Assembly (NCBI GenBank): GCA_025201705.1
Contig: MU617223.1
Span: 1-18,686, forward strand
Length of the DNA: 18,686 bases
Source: Dissophora ornata
Taxonomy: Eukaryota > Mortierellomycota > Mortierellomycetes > Mortierellales > Mortierellaceae
Reading direction: 5' to 3'
A program made the position numbers and the translations under genes. Under the pieces are notes generated by a model that did no database searches, had not been told where the DNA came from, and saw only the letters and a program-made list of their open reading frames with translations. Below, in pieces: positions 7,472 through 17,836 of this stretch (the stretch's first letter is position 1; each line of letters begins with the position of its first letter).

Positions 7472-10153
7472 ATGCCATCTTTCCTCAAACGATTTGCAAC
7501 CATTACAGGCAAGAGTTCTGCTCGCAGCCAACTGACCAAGAATGACCCCAGCGCATCATTACAACCGCACCGCCAACAACAACAGCAACAACAAGCTCAC
7601 ATCGACCAGAATGACATTGGATATGGGTTGACGCAAGAACTTGTCAAGAGGAACAGCGCGTTGAGCGACGATAGCGACATCTCCTCGAGTAGCCATTCTT
7701 CCAAGGCCTCCAATTCTGCATCAACAACCATATCGTCTGCTTCTTCACTGTCGATAGCTTTGGCAGATACTCCATCTTCGGCAGGCCCCTCACCGCAACA
7801 AAGCTCTGAGGTGTTGAAAGTAAGAAAGCAACAACAGCAACAACCTTCTGTGGTTACGAAGACGCAAATCGAAAATGTAGATGGCGCCGTAGAAAAGGGT
7901 CTACCGTCTGGTTCTAGTCCCTTCGTGCCCCACACCAGTCAATTAAATACCCACCAGCAAAGCCCGCCGGTGCGCCACACTCGCGACACTCCATCCTCCT
8001 CCACCTCGTCCTCCACCTCGTCCTCTCCCAGACAATACTCCAACAAGACACCCTCGCGAACGGAGATGACATCAGTTTCAGGTCAGAGTCAAGTCAAAAG
8101 AGCACATCGCAGCTCCCTGTCCTCGCTTTCGGCACTCTTTCATCCGCGATCCAGATCAATGACTGTACTGGATGATATCCCAGCGACTCATGCCCCTGGT
8201 GCAGCCCGGGTAAGGCAGTACCAGTCACACATGCTCTCACCCGTGTCGACACAACCCGCCTCTGCTCCAGGGAGCAAGCGTACCAGCACGTATAGCTTGG
8301 GCCGAGATAGCCGTCGAATGTCTCAGAATATCACAGCATTGCCGATGATGCTGTTGCCGACGCCTTCGTCGTCACCCACGTTAAAAGGAAAGAAGACCCG
8401 GCCGCAATCATTGTCAAGTCTTCTGCTCCAGCACGAACAGCAGCAGGAGCAGCAAGAGCAGCAGCAGCAGGGCAATGTACAATCTCGTTTGTCCCGCCAA
8501 TCCAAGGCGAGTTGGCGAGGCAATAGGGGCGGAGTCGGAATGAATGAGATGATGGTTGACCTGGAGACTACTGGTGTCTTTGGTAAGACCTGCAACACCT
8601 TTGTCTTTTGAAATTAATGCGTACTCATTTCGTCATAGTGCAGGGACTAACCTAGCGCACGCTTGTGTCAAACGAATTTAGTCCCCTCTAGTGGCCAGCG
8701 GCTCCGCGCAGAGTTTGTCTACAGAACAGTGATTCAGTGTGCCGATGAAATCCGCCGTCGAGGTAAAAAAGAATTTTAAAGCCACGGACGCGTCCATTGT
8801 CAATAATGACGCGTGTTGCAAAAGATACTTTTCTCGTGTCACACTGGGCTAAGTTTTTTTTTTTTTGCTGCGCTAGGCCTCGACCATCCCAACATCTTTT
8901 ATAATCCCTCGCCAAAGAAAGTCATCTCTTCCATGATCGCGCTTCTTACAGACCAGGACCGCTGCGACCTCTACCCGATCCAATGTCTCCGGATCGACAC
9001 CGTCACCGGTCTGCTGTTAAACTTGCTCTCCCAAATGTCCAACCCTGTCGTCCCGTATCTAGTTATGGAGCATTACTTCCGAAGAGGAGGATCCGCAACC
9101 AGATCTCCATCCATGTCGACCATTCATACCTCCTCTCGTAGACAATCGTCGACCATCGCTACGACTCCAATGGCAACCCCAGAAAGAACAGCTACCCTCT
9201 CTGATTCGTCTCCAATCAGCTCCTTATTGCCAGCAATTCCAGCTCTGCCTCCGAGGGGTCCTTCGTATGTGGAGATGAACTGGGCCCGCGAACACTTTGA
9301 CCTCCCGGCGTTTTTGGATGTACTGCCTGCGATGAACAGAGTCATCCTACTTGAAGTACTGCATCTCTGTCAAGAGATTCTAGACCGCCAGGGCCTAAAC
9401 CGAATGACACTGACCCGGTTGGCGAATCAGGTCTCGCCAGCATTGTTTTCAACAGTCTTTGATCAGAAGATTCTGGAGACCATGGCGGGTGGATCGATGC
9501 AGTGCTCGATTCATGGAGACGGTATCAGCTCTGAGGAAGGGAGTAGGGCTGAAAACTATTTGTTCATGGTGATCTTGGTCAGGTTCTTGTTCCTGACTTC
9601 GAGTAACGACCCCAACGCCGCCACGAACAGCAACATGTATAACGACATGTACAATACGTGCGATAACAACTACGGCACAAATAACGGCAACAGCATCCAC
9701 AGTCACCCTATCGAAACGAATGGCTCCAGCGTTCCTACTATTGTTACACCTGTTAGCGAGAGTATTTATGGCCAGAGTAACAACTCAACGTCGTTCCGAA
9801 AGAGCCAAGAGAGACTTTTGCAGGAGCAACAAGAGTATCATGATAGAATGGAGCGGTCTTATCAAGAGATGGAGATCCGGAAGCGTCCCTCTCAGCACTT
9901 TGGAGTATACAGTGCTGCTCAAAAGCAACAGCTTCAACAGGAACAGCAGCAATACTTGACTCCAGCCAGGAGCAACGATCAAATTCAGGACAAGATTGTA
10001 CCTGACCTCGCTGTTTCCAAGCACGATGCGACACATGTAGATACGGCTCTTACGATCGGGGATGGTGCAATGGGCGCGATTTTGGCGATCACTGAAGCTT
10101 CGATGATGGATAAGCGGGCCCACTACGACCATCTGTGCCAAGTTCGTGCTTAG
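7472..10153 (+). CDS. RhoGAP-like domain protein with degenerate catalytic residues
   Basis: Spliced from three exons, 7472-8582, 8682-8762 and 8877-10153, giving 822 aa. Donors are GTAAGA and GTAAAA, acceptors TTTAG and GCTAG, with branch-like ACTAAC (8646-8651) and CTAAG in the introns; phases match exactly. Residues 1-360 are Ser/Thr/Gln-rich and disordered with three polyQ patches. Residues about 370-640 read as a RhoGAP fold. The helices are TGVFVPSSGQRLRAEF, CADEIRRRGLDHPNIFYNPS, DTVTGLLLNLLSQMSNPVVPY, DLPAFLDVLPAMNRVILLEVLHL and LNRMTLTRLANQVSPALF. A Ser/Thr-rich insert of about 60 residues (468-526) splits the domain. The arginine expected in GIFR is Tyr406, and the usual Asn of the NLA motif is Arg578, so GTPase-activating activity is doubtful. 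The C-terminal third has a Glu/Gln-rich probable coiled coil (about 705-770). The likely role is Rho/Rac-family binding or scaffolding; the paralogue group is unknown. Confidence 0.83.
7574..7594 (+). repeat. CAA/CAG repeat encoding polyQ (7 Gln)
   Basis: Seven consecutive Gln codons (mostly CAA, one CAG) in exon 1 of the RhoGAP-like gene. Confidence 0.85.
8438..8470 (+). repeat. CAG-rich repeat encoding a Gln/Glu tract
   Basis: Eleven codons of CAG, CAA or GAG, giving QQQEQQEQQQQ near the end of the disordered region of the RhoGAP-like protein. Such tracts are prone to length variation. Confidence 0.85.
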
Positions 10154-10530
10154 GAGGATTAAGAGAGAAAGGTCATGACAAATTAAGCGCCGGCGACAAC
10201 AATGACGTTCTTGTTTTTGTATAAACTGTATAAAAAAATAAAAACAGAAACGCGAATTGTCTTTTCCCCTTCTGCGCACGCACAGGCCACCGCGAAAGTG
10301 ACTGTGGTTCAATTGTGCTTTTGTTTACATTTTCCTTTCTTTTTTTTTTTTCTTTGCAGGGAAAAATAGACGTGTGCAACTCTCCGTTTTCTACTCATTC
10401 ACATTTCTGCACGGCATTGCATTACTGTACATTGTGTTGCTTCCGCCCTTCCATCGCTCTCTCCCTCCTCCTCTCTTCATCGCTCTCCGTATTTGTTACA
10501 TAATTCGCTTGTAAAAGGAAAAGAAAAAAA
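10154..10530 (+). promoter_or_regulatory. Intergenic spacer: RhoGAP-like gene 3' end and RIX1-like promoter
   Basis: A-rich elements at 10230-10245 (TATAAAAAAATAAAAAC) are likely polyadenylation signals of the upstream gene. From 10330 to 10500 the strand is C/T-rich, including T12 (10340-10351) followed by CTTTGCAGG, which looks like a 3' splice site and may mark a 5' UTR intron. The start codon context is AAAAAAATGGCT, with a favourable A at -3. Confidence 0.45.
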
Positions 10531-13405
10531 ATGGCTGCCGTGGTCCAAGCAACACCAAAGGACCTGCTCGACTCCTTGATCCGTCGATACCTCAAGGACG
10601 ACCTCACTGTCAGAGAATATGTTCCCTTTGTCCTCGAAACTATCACAAACCACCGTCTCCTGCACGACCGCCATGATCTTGCCGCAGCAGACGGCTCGGG
10701 CAGTGGCGCTGCTGGGCAGCAGCAGTCTACACAGCATCGGATCTGGACCCAGCGCGTGAGAGCCTTGCTGGAATCTCAACATCCGGGCGCTCGTTGGGCC
10801 GGCGTGTGCTTTGTGAGGATCACGGCGCAGCAGAGCGCGTCGATGTTCACGGACCATGTCAGGACTTGGGTCACGCTTCTTGTCGGCATGTTATCTGTAA
10901 GTTAAAAGGGGAGGTTTTCGATCATTGTAGTTGCGAGCAATTGAGGTCAATGGATATCGAGCCCATGTCATTGCTTTGGATCCTAACATCATACGCATCA
11001 AAATTAATAGAAACTCGAAAGTATAGCCAACTTGGAGGCGATCATTGAGACGCTATCAGAGTTGTTTGCAAAGACGGCCAAGAGGCCGGATTTGAAGAGC
11101 GATGTCACATCGAAATACCTTCCCGACTTTCATAATCATCTTCTGAGTCACAAGGACAAAAAGGAGCTTCTGGTGAGTGCTTGATTCAGGGAATTTTTGT
11201 GCGCGACCCAGCTAGCTATTACGGCCTATACTTATCAGCTTTCTATTTTTGCTCGAAATTCTTAGCCAACTATTTACAAGGCGCTTGCTCAATCAGTCAC
11301 TCTGTTCCCAACGACGTTCCGCCTAGCTGTCGACAAGACTGAGGCGTTGTGTGTCGCGTACATGGATGGGCGTTTTGATCTGGAGCCGAAGCTCGTCGAT
11401 GCTGCAGCTACTTGCTTTGCTGCATTGCACTGTGCTGGAGGCAAGAACCCTAACCATCCGACAGAGAGATTTTCGCCCTCGGAGCAGTGGCGTAATAACG
11501 TACAGGAATTGATCAAAGCCATGCACAGGTGCTTGAACGTCCTGTTTAGCACCATCGATGAAGGTAATGTATACGCACGAACCAATATCCGTTTCTTTCT
11601 TGGTACTATGTACATGAAATGCTAAAGTTCATTGTATCCCTAATAACCATCGATGGCAAATAGATAAAGCTGACGAGAGCGAGATGGCTGGCAGGAACAA
11701 GTACTTGACCAACATGCCCACACCTGCTGGAGATGCCGTTCAGAGATACCCTCAGATGTTTGGACGTTTCAGCAGTCTGTCCAAGACCCTGATTGCGTGC
11801 CTCACCTGCCCAACCAAAGATTCAGTTCACCTCCCCCTCAACAACCTTATCGCGCTTCTTACGCGGGTCTACAACGTCAACACTAAAACACCCATGTCTG
11901 ACGCCCGTGGCATGGATCCTCAAGAATACTACATTCTCATCTCTGGCATATCGTCCCTTCATATCTCTTCAAACAAAGTTCTGAAGACGTTGCTCGCGAC
12001 AGTGCAGGATCATTTGATCCGCCACATGTCTCACCTAGCCACGATTGCTGTGAAATCGATCCGCCATACTTCAGGAGGATTGACGAGCAGTCAGTTGAGG
12101 ACATCGACGTACTCGGTTGTAGAGGACTGTATTCAGGCATTTGGAATTCCCTTTGTGAATATGATTCAAGCTCCGTTGATGACAGCGTTGTTGGAGGATC
12201 TGAGGATGCCCTCAGCTAGGATTGTCAATCTGTTGGAGATGGGAGCTGGAGGATCAAACCCCAACAGTCGCGCCAACAACCATACCAACACTGTGAAGCA
12301 TAAGGGAGGCGCTGGCGGTAAGAGCCGTCGTGGCGGCCACGCTAACCAAGGAACATTATCATCACTCAACCTATTGGAGGATATTGTGCCTGCTCAGGTG
12401 TTTATCGCAGCTTTAAACATCCTGTCGTTGACGTTGACGACTGCCGGTCCCAACCTTGTCTCGCATAGTCGCGCCGCCGCAGATACCTTGGTCGTGACCC
12501 ATCTGCTCAACAGCCAACATCACGTCAACCCGATTGAACAGTCCGAGACGCCCTTCTATACAGCCGCGGTCCGCGCGCAGTTGTACAAAGTGCTGATGGC
12601 GTCGATCTCATCGCCGGCAGAGACACAGTCGAGCCTGGTGCCGTTGAGTGTGGGGATTTTTAAGGCTGGGTTGAACGATACTGAAAAGTATGTAAGGGAT
12701 AACTGTACGATGGCTTTGACGATCTGTGATCTGGTCATGCACAGTCGGTTGCCACCGATGCAACGTGCAAGAACCGTGGTTGCTGCGGTAAAGAAGGGTG
12801 AGGCTCCCGTCCAGGAAACCGGCTCGGTGTTGTTTGGAGCGCTCGAGTTTTCCAAAGATGCTGCTCGCACTACAGGGGACGAAGAGGACGACGAAGAGGA
12901 AGAGGAGGAGGAGGAAGAGGAAGAGGAGGGCAGCGAGGAAGACGAAGAGGATGTTGAAATGCAGGCGGAGAGCGCAAAGCCAACTCCATTTTCCACTGCA
13001 TCCATGTCAGCATTCAAGGCTGCGGGCGATATCGCTAGACCGTCCGCCGCAGTCGATCCGGTGGAGAGCACCATTTCTACAACGACCGTTGCTGTGCACA
13101 AGGCAGAAGTGGACCGGGCGAAAGGAATCAGCTCTAGCTTTGACGCTACGGAGACTACATCTTCATCGCGCGTGATTGCCGAATCGGCAACAGGGGCAGA
13201 GGAGTGCATCGAAGAATCTGTGTCTGTATCGAAGGCCACTGCGACAGTTGTCTCCGCCTCCAGCTCCGGCGCCGTAATCTCAACCACCACTACGACAACC
13301 ACGAGCAAGATGATCGTAGATACGGTGGAAGATGAGGGAGATGATGAAATTGTGATTCCAGAGATCAATATGGACGACGACGACGACGATATGGATAGCG
13401 ACTAG
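10531..13405 (+). CDS. RIX1: RIX1/PELP1-type pre-rRNA processing protein
   Basis: Four exons, 10531-10896, 11011-11172, 11266-11563 and 11664-13405, give 855 aa. Donors are GTAAGT, GTGAGT and GTAATG, acceptors all TAG, phases 0/0/1, with CTAAC at 10983-10987 in intron 1. The N-terminal 280 residues match the RIX1 domain style: LLDSLIRRYL, ALLESQHPGARWAGVCFV, TDHVRTWVTLLVGMLS, LEAIIETLSELFAK, SKYLPDFHNHLL and a TFRLAVDK segment. A helical, HEAT-like middle follows, with a Gly/Lys/Arg-rich insert (about 488-515). Residues about 681-709 are almost purely Asp/Glu, then a Ser/Thr/Ala-rich linker, then a second acidic tail containing IVIPEINMD before a run of Asp. In known systems Rix1 acts with Ipi1 and Ipi3 in pre-60S maturation, ITS2 processing and recruitment of the Rea1/midasin AAA ATPase. 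Location is nucleolus/nucleoplasm. The family call is firm; the orthology symbol is inferred. Confidence 0.86.
12878..12960 (+). repeat. GAN-repeat encoding an acidic tract
   Basis: GAA/GAG/GAC codons run with few interruptions and encode the Asp/Glu stretch of the RIX1-like protein. The antisense strand reads as a spurious poly-Ser frame here. Confidence 0.85.
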
Positions 13406-13596
13406 CGCCTTCCGTTTTTTTCCAAGACAGGACTGTCTCGCATTAATTAATTAAATCACCCACCGGGGAAAATTTCGCTGTGACAAAACAAACACCTTGC
13501 GAGTTGCGGCGCCACCATGTGGTATCAGCTTCTGCACAGCCTGCTCTCTATTGAATTCCCATTCCTGTTTCCGCGACCCCCCCAAAAGAATGTTCC

Positions 13597-13603
13597 AAAA
13601 AAA
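13597..13603 (-). terminator. Candidate Pol III terminator of tRNA-Gln
   Basis: Seven T residues on the minus strand, the first strong T-run after the tRNA 3' end. The 24-nt distance is longer than usual. Confidence 0.5.
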
Positions 13604-13627
13604 TAAGAGAGAGGGGGGGGGGATGGA

Positions 13628-13700
13628 AGACCGTGCCGAGGGTCGAACTCGGGTTACAGGATTCAAAGTCCTGGGTACTGGACCACTATACTACACAGTC
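13628..13700 (-). tRNA. tRNA-Gln (anticodon TTG)
   Basis: On the minus strand a 73-nt cloverleaf folds completely. The acceptor is GACTGTG (from 13700 down) with CACGGTC (13635-13629) and one G-U pair; the discriminator is T. The D stem is GTA/TAC. The anticodon stem is CAGGA/TCCTG around CTTTGAA, giving anticodon TTG. The T arm is CCGAG-TTCGACC-CTCGG. There is no intron and no encoded CCA. It decodes CAA (and possibly CAG by wobble), codons heavily used in the Gln-rich RhoGAP-like gene nearby. A minus-strand T7 (plus-strand A7, 13597-13603) about 25 nt downstream could terminate Pol III. Confidence 0.96.
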
Positions 13701-15185
13701 TTTAGGATGCGCTAGCTTGAGTATTTTTTTTTTGGCCACATGCATCCATTCGCAAACATGCACATAGCACGTGATAATATCCGTGGAACGCGTCGCGTGG
13801 AAAAAAAAGAAAGAAAGGAAAAAAGTGCTGTTGCAAACCCGACCAACCATCATCAAAATGTCAAACAAACGATGTAATCGGTCTCCGTTGTTTTGGTATT
13901 GTTGCTATCAAAGTTACACCCATAGAGTGTGGACATCGTGATGACTGGTTTTTTTTCACGCCTTGTCGGTTATTAAGAACTTGATACACCAGCCGAGGGA
14001 GGCATCGCCCGACCTCGTCCGCGGTGAGGATTTCATTGGCAGAGGATGTGGACACGTGGACCTGGATCCCCCTTTTGCGCCGGACAGCTCCGAAATACCG
14101 ACCTGAAACTCTTCTGATCTAAACAATGGTTCGAGGCCAATTCCAAGGGTAAAAGTCGATGACAAATCGGCTACGCGGCCCAAAAAGTCCGGGATATAGA
14201 TTCCAGAATGTGCAAACTAGACCGTTCCGAGCCGTAAAGAGATTTAAATAGTGTAAGCGGGATGGGCCTGCTGAGAGCGGATAGCGGGTGATTTGTACGG
14301 CATTTTAATCCGGCTATCTAGCCTCAAGGTCGGAGAGTTGTATTCGTATAAACGTCGCTACAAGAGTGGGGCCGCCTATTATACTATCATTATCACAACA
14401 GACATTGTTGTATAGCCCAGCTCCTTGGAAGGCGAGAACAAGGCCTGAGGCATCAATGCTGTAGAGCGGCAGTGAGGACAAACGCGGGAGGTGTATAAAG
14501 AAACCCATCATTCCAGAATCCTTGCCTGTGCCAAAGTCAAGAGAGTGTCTGGAAAGGGGTCCGCTGCCGTGGGCTAGTGCGACCAAGAGGCTAGGAATTG
14601 AAACACGTCGATAGATCGGTTGTAAGTAGATTGGTCGGTAGACGTCTAGACTACGCATTCCTCAAACCCTTGAAAATGACCTTCTGGGGCGACGCGAGCG
14701 AACCATGGTATGGTCACGGTCGATAAATGGTGAAGAGAGCACAATGTCGGACGATTGCAGCTTGTTCGAGATGAGTGAATTTAATAATGCGGTTCCACCT
14801 GAGGTGCAGCAGTGTTGCTGCACCCTGCATGGTCATTAGTCTGTGAGACAAAAAGCGGCCTTTATGATCCCAAGACGAAAAGACGTTGTCATCGGCAGCC
14901 AAAATCCCCACGACACGCAGGAAGTGTGTCATTGACAGCCAACGGAAACGGAGAAATGGAGGGAAATAAATGGACCGAGAGCTGGCCAAAGAACGTTCGA
15001 GCCTATGATACACAGGGCCGGCACAGGGCTGAGCTTTCTCAGTCTCTATTTAGCGTACAACTATCTATCCTCACCTCTCTGCTTCTTCTGCTACATTCTG
15101 TTCCCTTCTTTACACTTTGCTTCCTTCCAACAACCATTCCCCCTAACTCTCCACTCATTGTTTTACTCTCCTAATCACTCAAGAT
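13701..15185. other. Intergenic region before the FATP gene; possible decayed gene on the minus strand
   Basis: No gene can be modelled. On the minus strand three successive frames (15013-14714, 14658-14314 and about 14210-13956) have less low-complexity composition than other intergenic frames, but they are in three different phases and have no clear splice sites or domains. A perfect hairpin occurs at 14803-14824. From about 15035 to 15180 the + strand is C/T-rich and forms the probable promoter and 5' leader of the downstream gene. Confidence 0.35.
14803..14824. repeat. Perfect inverted repeat / hairpin (9-bp stem)
   Basis: GGTGCAGCA (14803-14811) and TGCTGCACC (14816-14824) are exact reverse complements around the tetraloop GTGT. 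No role is evident. Confidence 0.65.
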
Positions 15186-17836
15186 ATGGTCGGTGAGTTC
15201 TCACAGGCAGACAAGCAATACCACACTGCACTATGAATGAGAACAAGTCCATCTCATTACTCTCATTTACTAATTCGTCTTCTGCCCCTTGATGCTTTGA
15301 CTGATGGCGAATCCCAGCTCTGCCAATTGTCGCTGCCGCTATTCCTGTGGCCATGTATTTGAGCGCCAAGCTAGGGCTTCCCCAGGATGCCAGGCTTGTC
15401 AGGTGTCTCCTAGCTTCAAAATCCGGGTACAAGGCAATCGAGAAGAACGACGCTATCAACCTTACGTACCGGGTTGAAGAGGTCTACCGCAAGCACCCCG
15501 ACCGCGAGGCACTAGTCTTTGAGGGCAAATCGTACACCTACCGAGACATCCACCTCGGTAAGAAAGCGACATGGCTCATTTTTTTTTTACCGCGCTTTTT
15601 TGCTGGAGGGGAGGAGTGCTGGAATGTGGGTCCTGCGATAGCTGCTAAGGATAAGTGTGTGGTGTGTGGTGTGTGGTGTGCATGCCTCAATGAACGGGAA
15701 GGCGGTTGTTGCTTGGGGTGGGGTAAACTATTTCGATTGTTTTGTTGTACTCCAGGGCTTACCAATTCTCCACAACAATCGTCGGCTGAGCAATTCCGCC
15801 CCACAAAGTGGCACAAGCAGTGAAACATGACTTCCTCGGGGGTGGTGTCATGTGATGGGAGCATTCGCTTGATCGGTCGATCGATCGATCGATCAGTTGT
15901 TTATTACTATGGTATTTCTCACGCTGCTTTATTGCTTTCGGGTAAATACAGCCTCGAACAGGGCCGGCAACTGGCTGCTATCCCTGGGTGTCAAGCGCGG
16001 AGACATCGTCTCGCTCCTCATGACAAACAAGCCCGAGTTTATCTTCTTCTGGTTGGGCATCAACAAAATTGGCGCGACTGCTGCCTTCATCAACACCTAC
16101 CTCTCGGGGAAGCCCCTCACCCACTCGCTCCGCACCGCCACATCCTCGATTCTCATCATGGACACGGACGTGGCAGCGCCTGTCTCAGAATCTCTGGAGG
16201 AGATCTGCGAGATGGGCTACACGATTTACTCCCATGGCGAGGCACGCGTTGATTTCGGCATCCCTATCGATCTGCTTCAGTTCCCTGACGCAGATACCCC
16301 AGAGCATTTGCGACGCAACACGACTGTCAATGAGATGGCAATGCTGATCTACACCTCTGGAACGACTGGCTTGCCCAAAGCTGGACTTGTCTCTCACTCG
16401 CGCGCCAATAGTAAGAAACTTGAGACCATTTTCTCGTGTGTTTTCAAAAGCGAATCATCTATTACTACACAAACATAAAAACTAACCCTCTGCCTTGTGT
16501 TTTTCAAGTGGCACCGCTGTTCTGGCGCAGATTCTATGACTTTACCGAGAATGACCGTATATACGTCTCACTGCCACTGTACCACAGTTCTGCTTCGCTT
16601 CTGGGCATGTGCGTCGCGTGGCACTGTGGAGCGACAGTGATCCTGGCCCGCAAATTCTCTGCAACCAATTTCTGGGAAGACTGCCGAGTCAACAACGCCA
16701 CAGTGATCCAGTATATTGGAGAGATTTGCAGATACCTCCTCAATGCGCCTGAATCGCCTTTGGATAAAGTGCACTCGGTCCGTTTGGCCCACGGCAACGG
16801 TATGAGGCCCGACGTGTGGACCCGGTTCAGGGATCGCTTTGGCGTTCCCTTGATCGGAGAGTGGTATGCATCGACTGAGGGTACAGGAGCCTTGACCAAC
16901 TACAACACTGGTCCACACGGTGCAGGTTCGATCGGTTATCGCGCCTCTTTAGCCCGTGTGGTGGACAAGTCGCTGAAGATTGTGAAATTTGACATCCTGA
17001 CTGAGGAACTGATCCGCGACAAGAATGGACGTTGCATTGAGGTACGATCACTCCTCGTAGATGAGCAGTTGAGCATGAGGGACGGTACTTTGTCAGGACC
17101 GATATCTAACGCTCTTCGCTTTTGATGGTATTTAGTGCCCTCCTGGTGAGCCAGGCGAGTTGCTGACACTTATAGAGTCGACCGAGCCCACTCGCAACTT
17201 TATGGGATATCACCAGAATGAGAGTGCCACCAAGAAGAAGATTGCGTGCGATGTCTTTAAAAATGGTACATGATTTCCTAGGAACTGATAGTTCGGCTCG
17301 TAGTAAGCTTCCATTCGGCGATGTTCTAACCGCTCCCCATTCCTCGCTCCGCAGGCGACAAGTACTTCCGCACGGGTGATATCCTTCGCCGCGACGCTGA
17401 CGGCTTCTTTTACTTTGGTGACCGTGTTGGAGATACGTTCCGCTGGAAAGCCGAGAACGTGTCGACAGCCGAGGTCTCAGAGGTGCTCTCGGTCTACCCA
17501 GACTGTATCGAGGTTAATATCTATGGTGTGCAGATTCCAGGACACGATGGCCGTGCAGGCATGGCAGCGGTCGTGGCCAAGGATTCGATGGACTGGGGGA
17601 AGTTTGCAGAGTATGCGCTCAAGAACCTGCCCCGGTACTCGGTCCCGATTTTTATTCGCAAGGTGCCCGAGGTGGAGATCACAGGCACGTTCAAGCAGCG
17701 CAAGGTCGAGCTGGTCAAAGATGGTATGGACCCCGGGGTGATCAAGGATGAGATGTGGTGGTTGGACGGTAACTCGTACAAGTCGTTCAAGGCAGCGGAG
17801 CACCAAAGGGTGATTAGTGGCAAGGCCAAGCTGTAA
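15186..17836 (+). CDS. FAT1: Fatty acid transport protein / very-long-chain acyl-CoA synthetase (FATP/Fat1 family)
   Basis: Six exons, 15186-15192, 15318-15557, 15952-16410, 16509-17041, 17136-17265 and 17355-17836, give 616 aa, a normal length for the family. Exon 1 codes only seven bases. Introns have GTGAGT, GTAAGA, GTACGA or GTACAT donors, and three carry CTAAC branch sites. Met1 starts a hydrophobic anchor (ALPIVAAAIPVAMYL). The AMP-binding signature YTSGTTGLPKAG is at 216-227. Then come SLPLYHSSA, EWYASTEGTGAL (A5-like), YFRTGD, and the FATP/VLACS motif GDRVGDTFRWKAENVST (about 478-494; Lys488). The enzyme class activates long and very long fatty acids with ATP and CoA and couples this to uptake. 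Here the protein would sit in plasma, ER or peroxisomal membrane. The last three residues, AKL, match the PTS1 consensus, favouring peroxisomes. Intron 2 is unusually long (394 nt). The family is certain; the symbol is by analogy with yeast. Confidence 0.94.
15655..15680 (+). repeat. GTGTGTG heptamer tandem repeat (about 3.7 copies) in intron 2
   Basis: Three exact GTGTGTG units plus GTGTG, inside the 394-nt second intron of the FATP gene. Confidence 0.8.
15877..15894. repeat. TCGA tetranucleotide repeat (self-complementary) in intron 2
   Basis: Four and a half copies of TCGA, so the tract is palindromic, about 60 nt before the acceptor of FATP intron 2. Confidence 0.8.

Noticed and set aside
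11446..11455. Telomere-like AACCCTAACC, considered as a telomerase RNA template
   Set aside because: It lies in coding exon 3 of the RIX1-like gene, in frame, and encodes Asn-Pro-Asn; no RNA structure evidence.
12556..13368. 270-codon minus-strand frame opposite the RIX1-like gene
   Set aside because: It is the antisense reading of the acidic GAN repeats (giving poly-Ser) and of well-biased coding DNA; no domain and no promoter.
14100..14145. GGTTCGAGGCC B-box-like motif suggesting a tRNA
   Set aside because: The flanking T-stem does not pair fully and no anticodon or acceptor stems could be folded.
15897..15951. ATG-initiated extension of FATP exon 3
   Set aside because: This lies within intron 2. 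Splicing at 15951 restores the exact phase and family sequence, so the ATG at 15897 is not a start.
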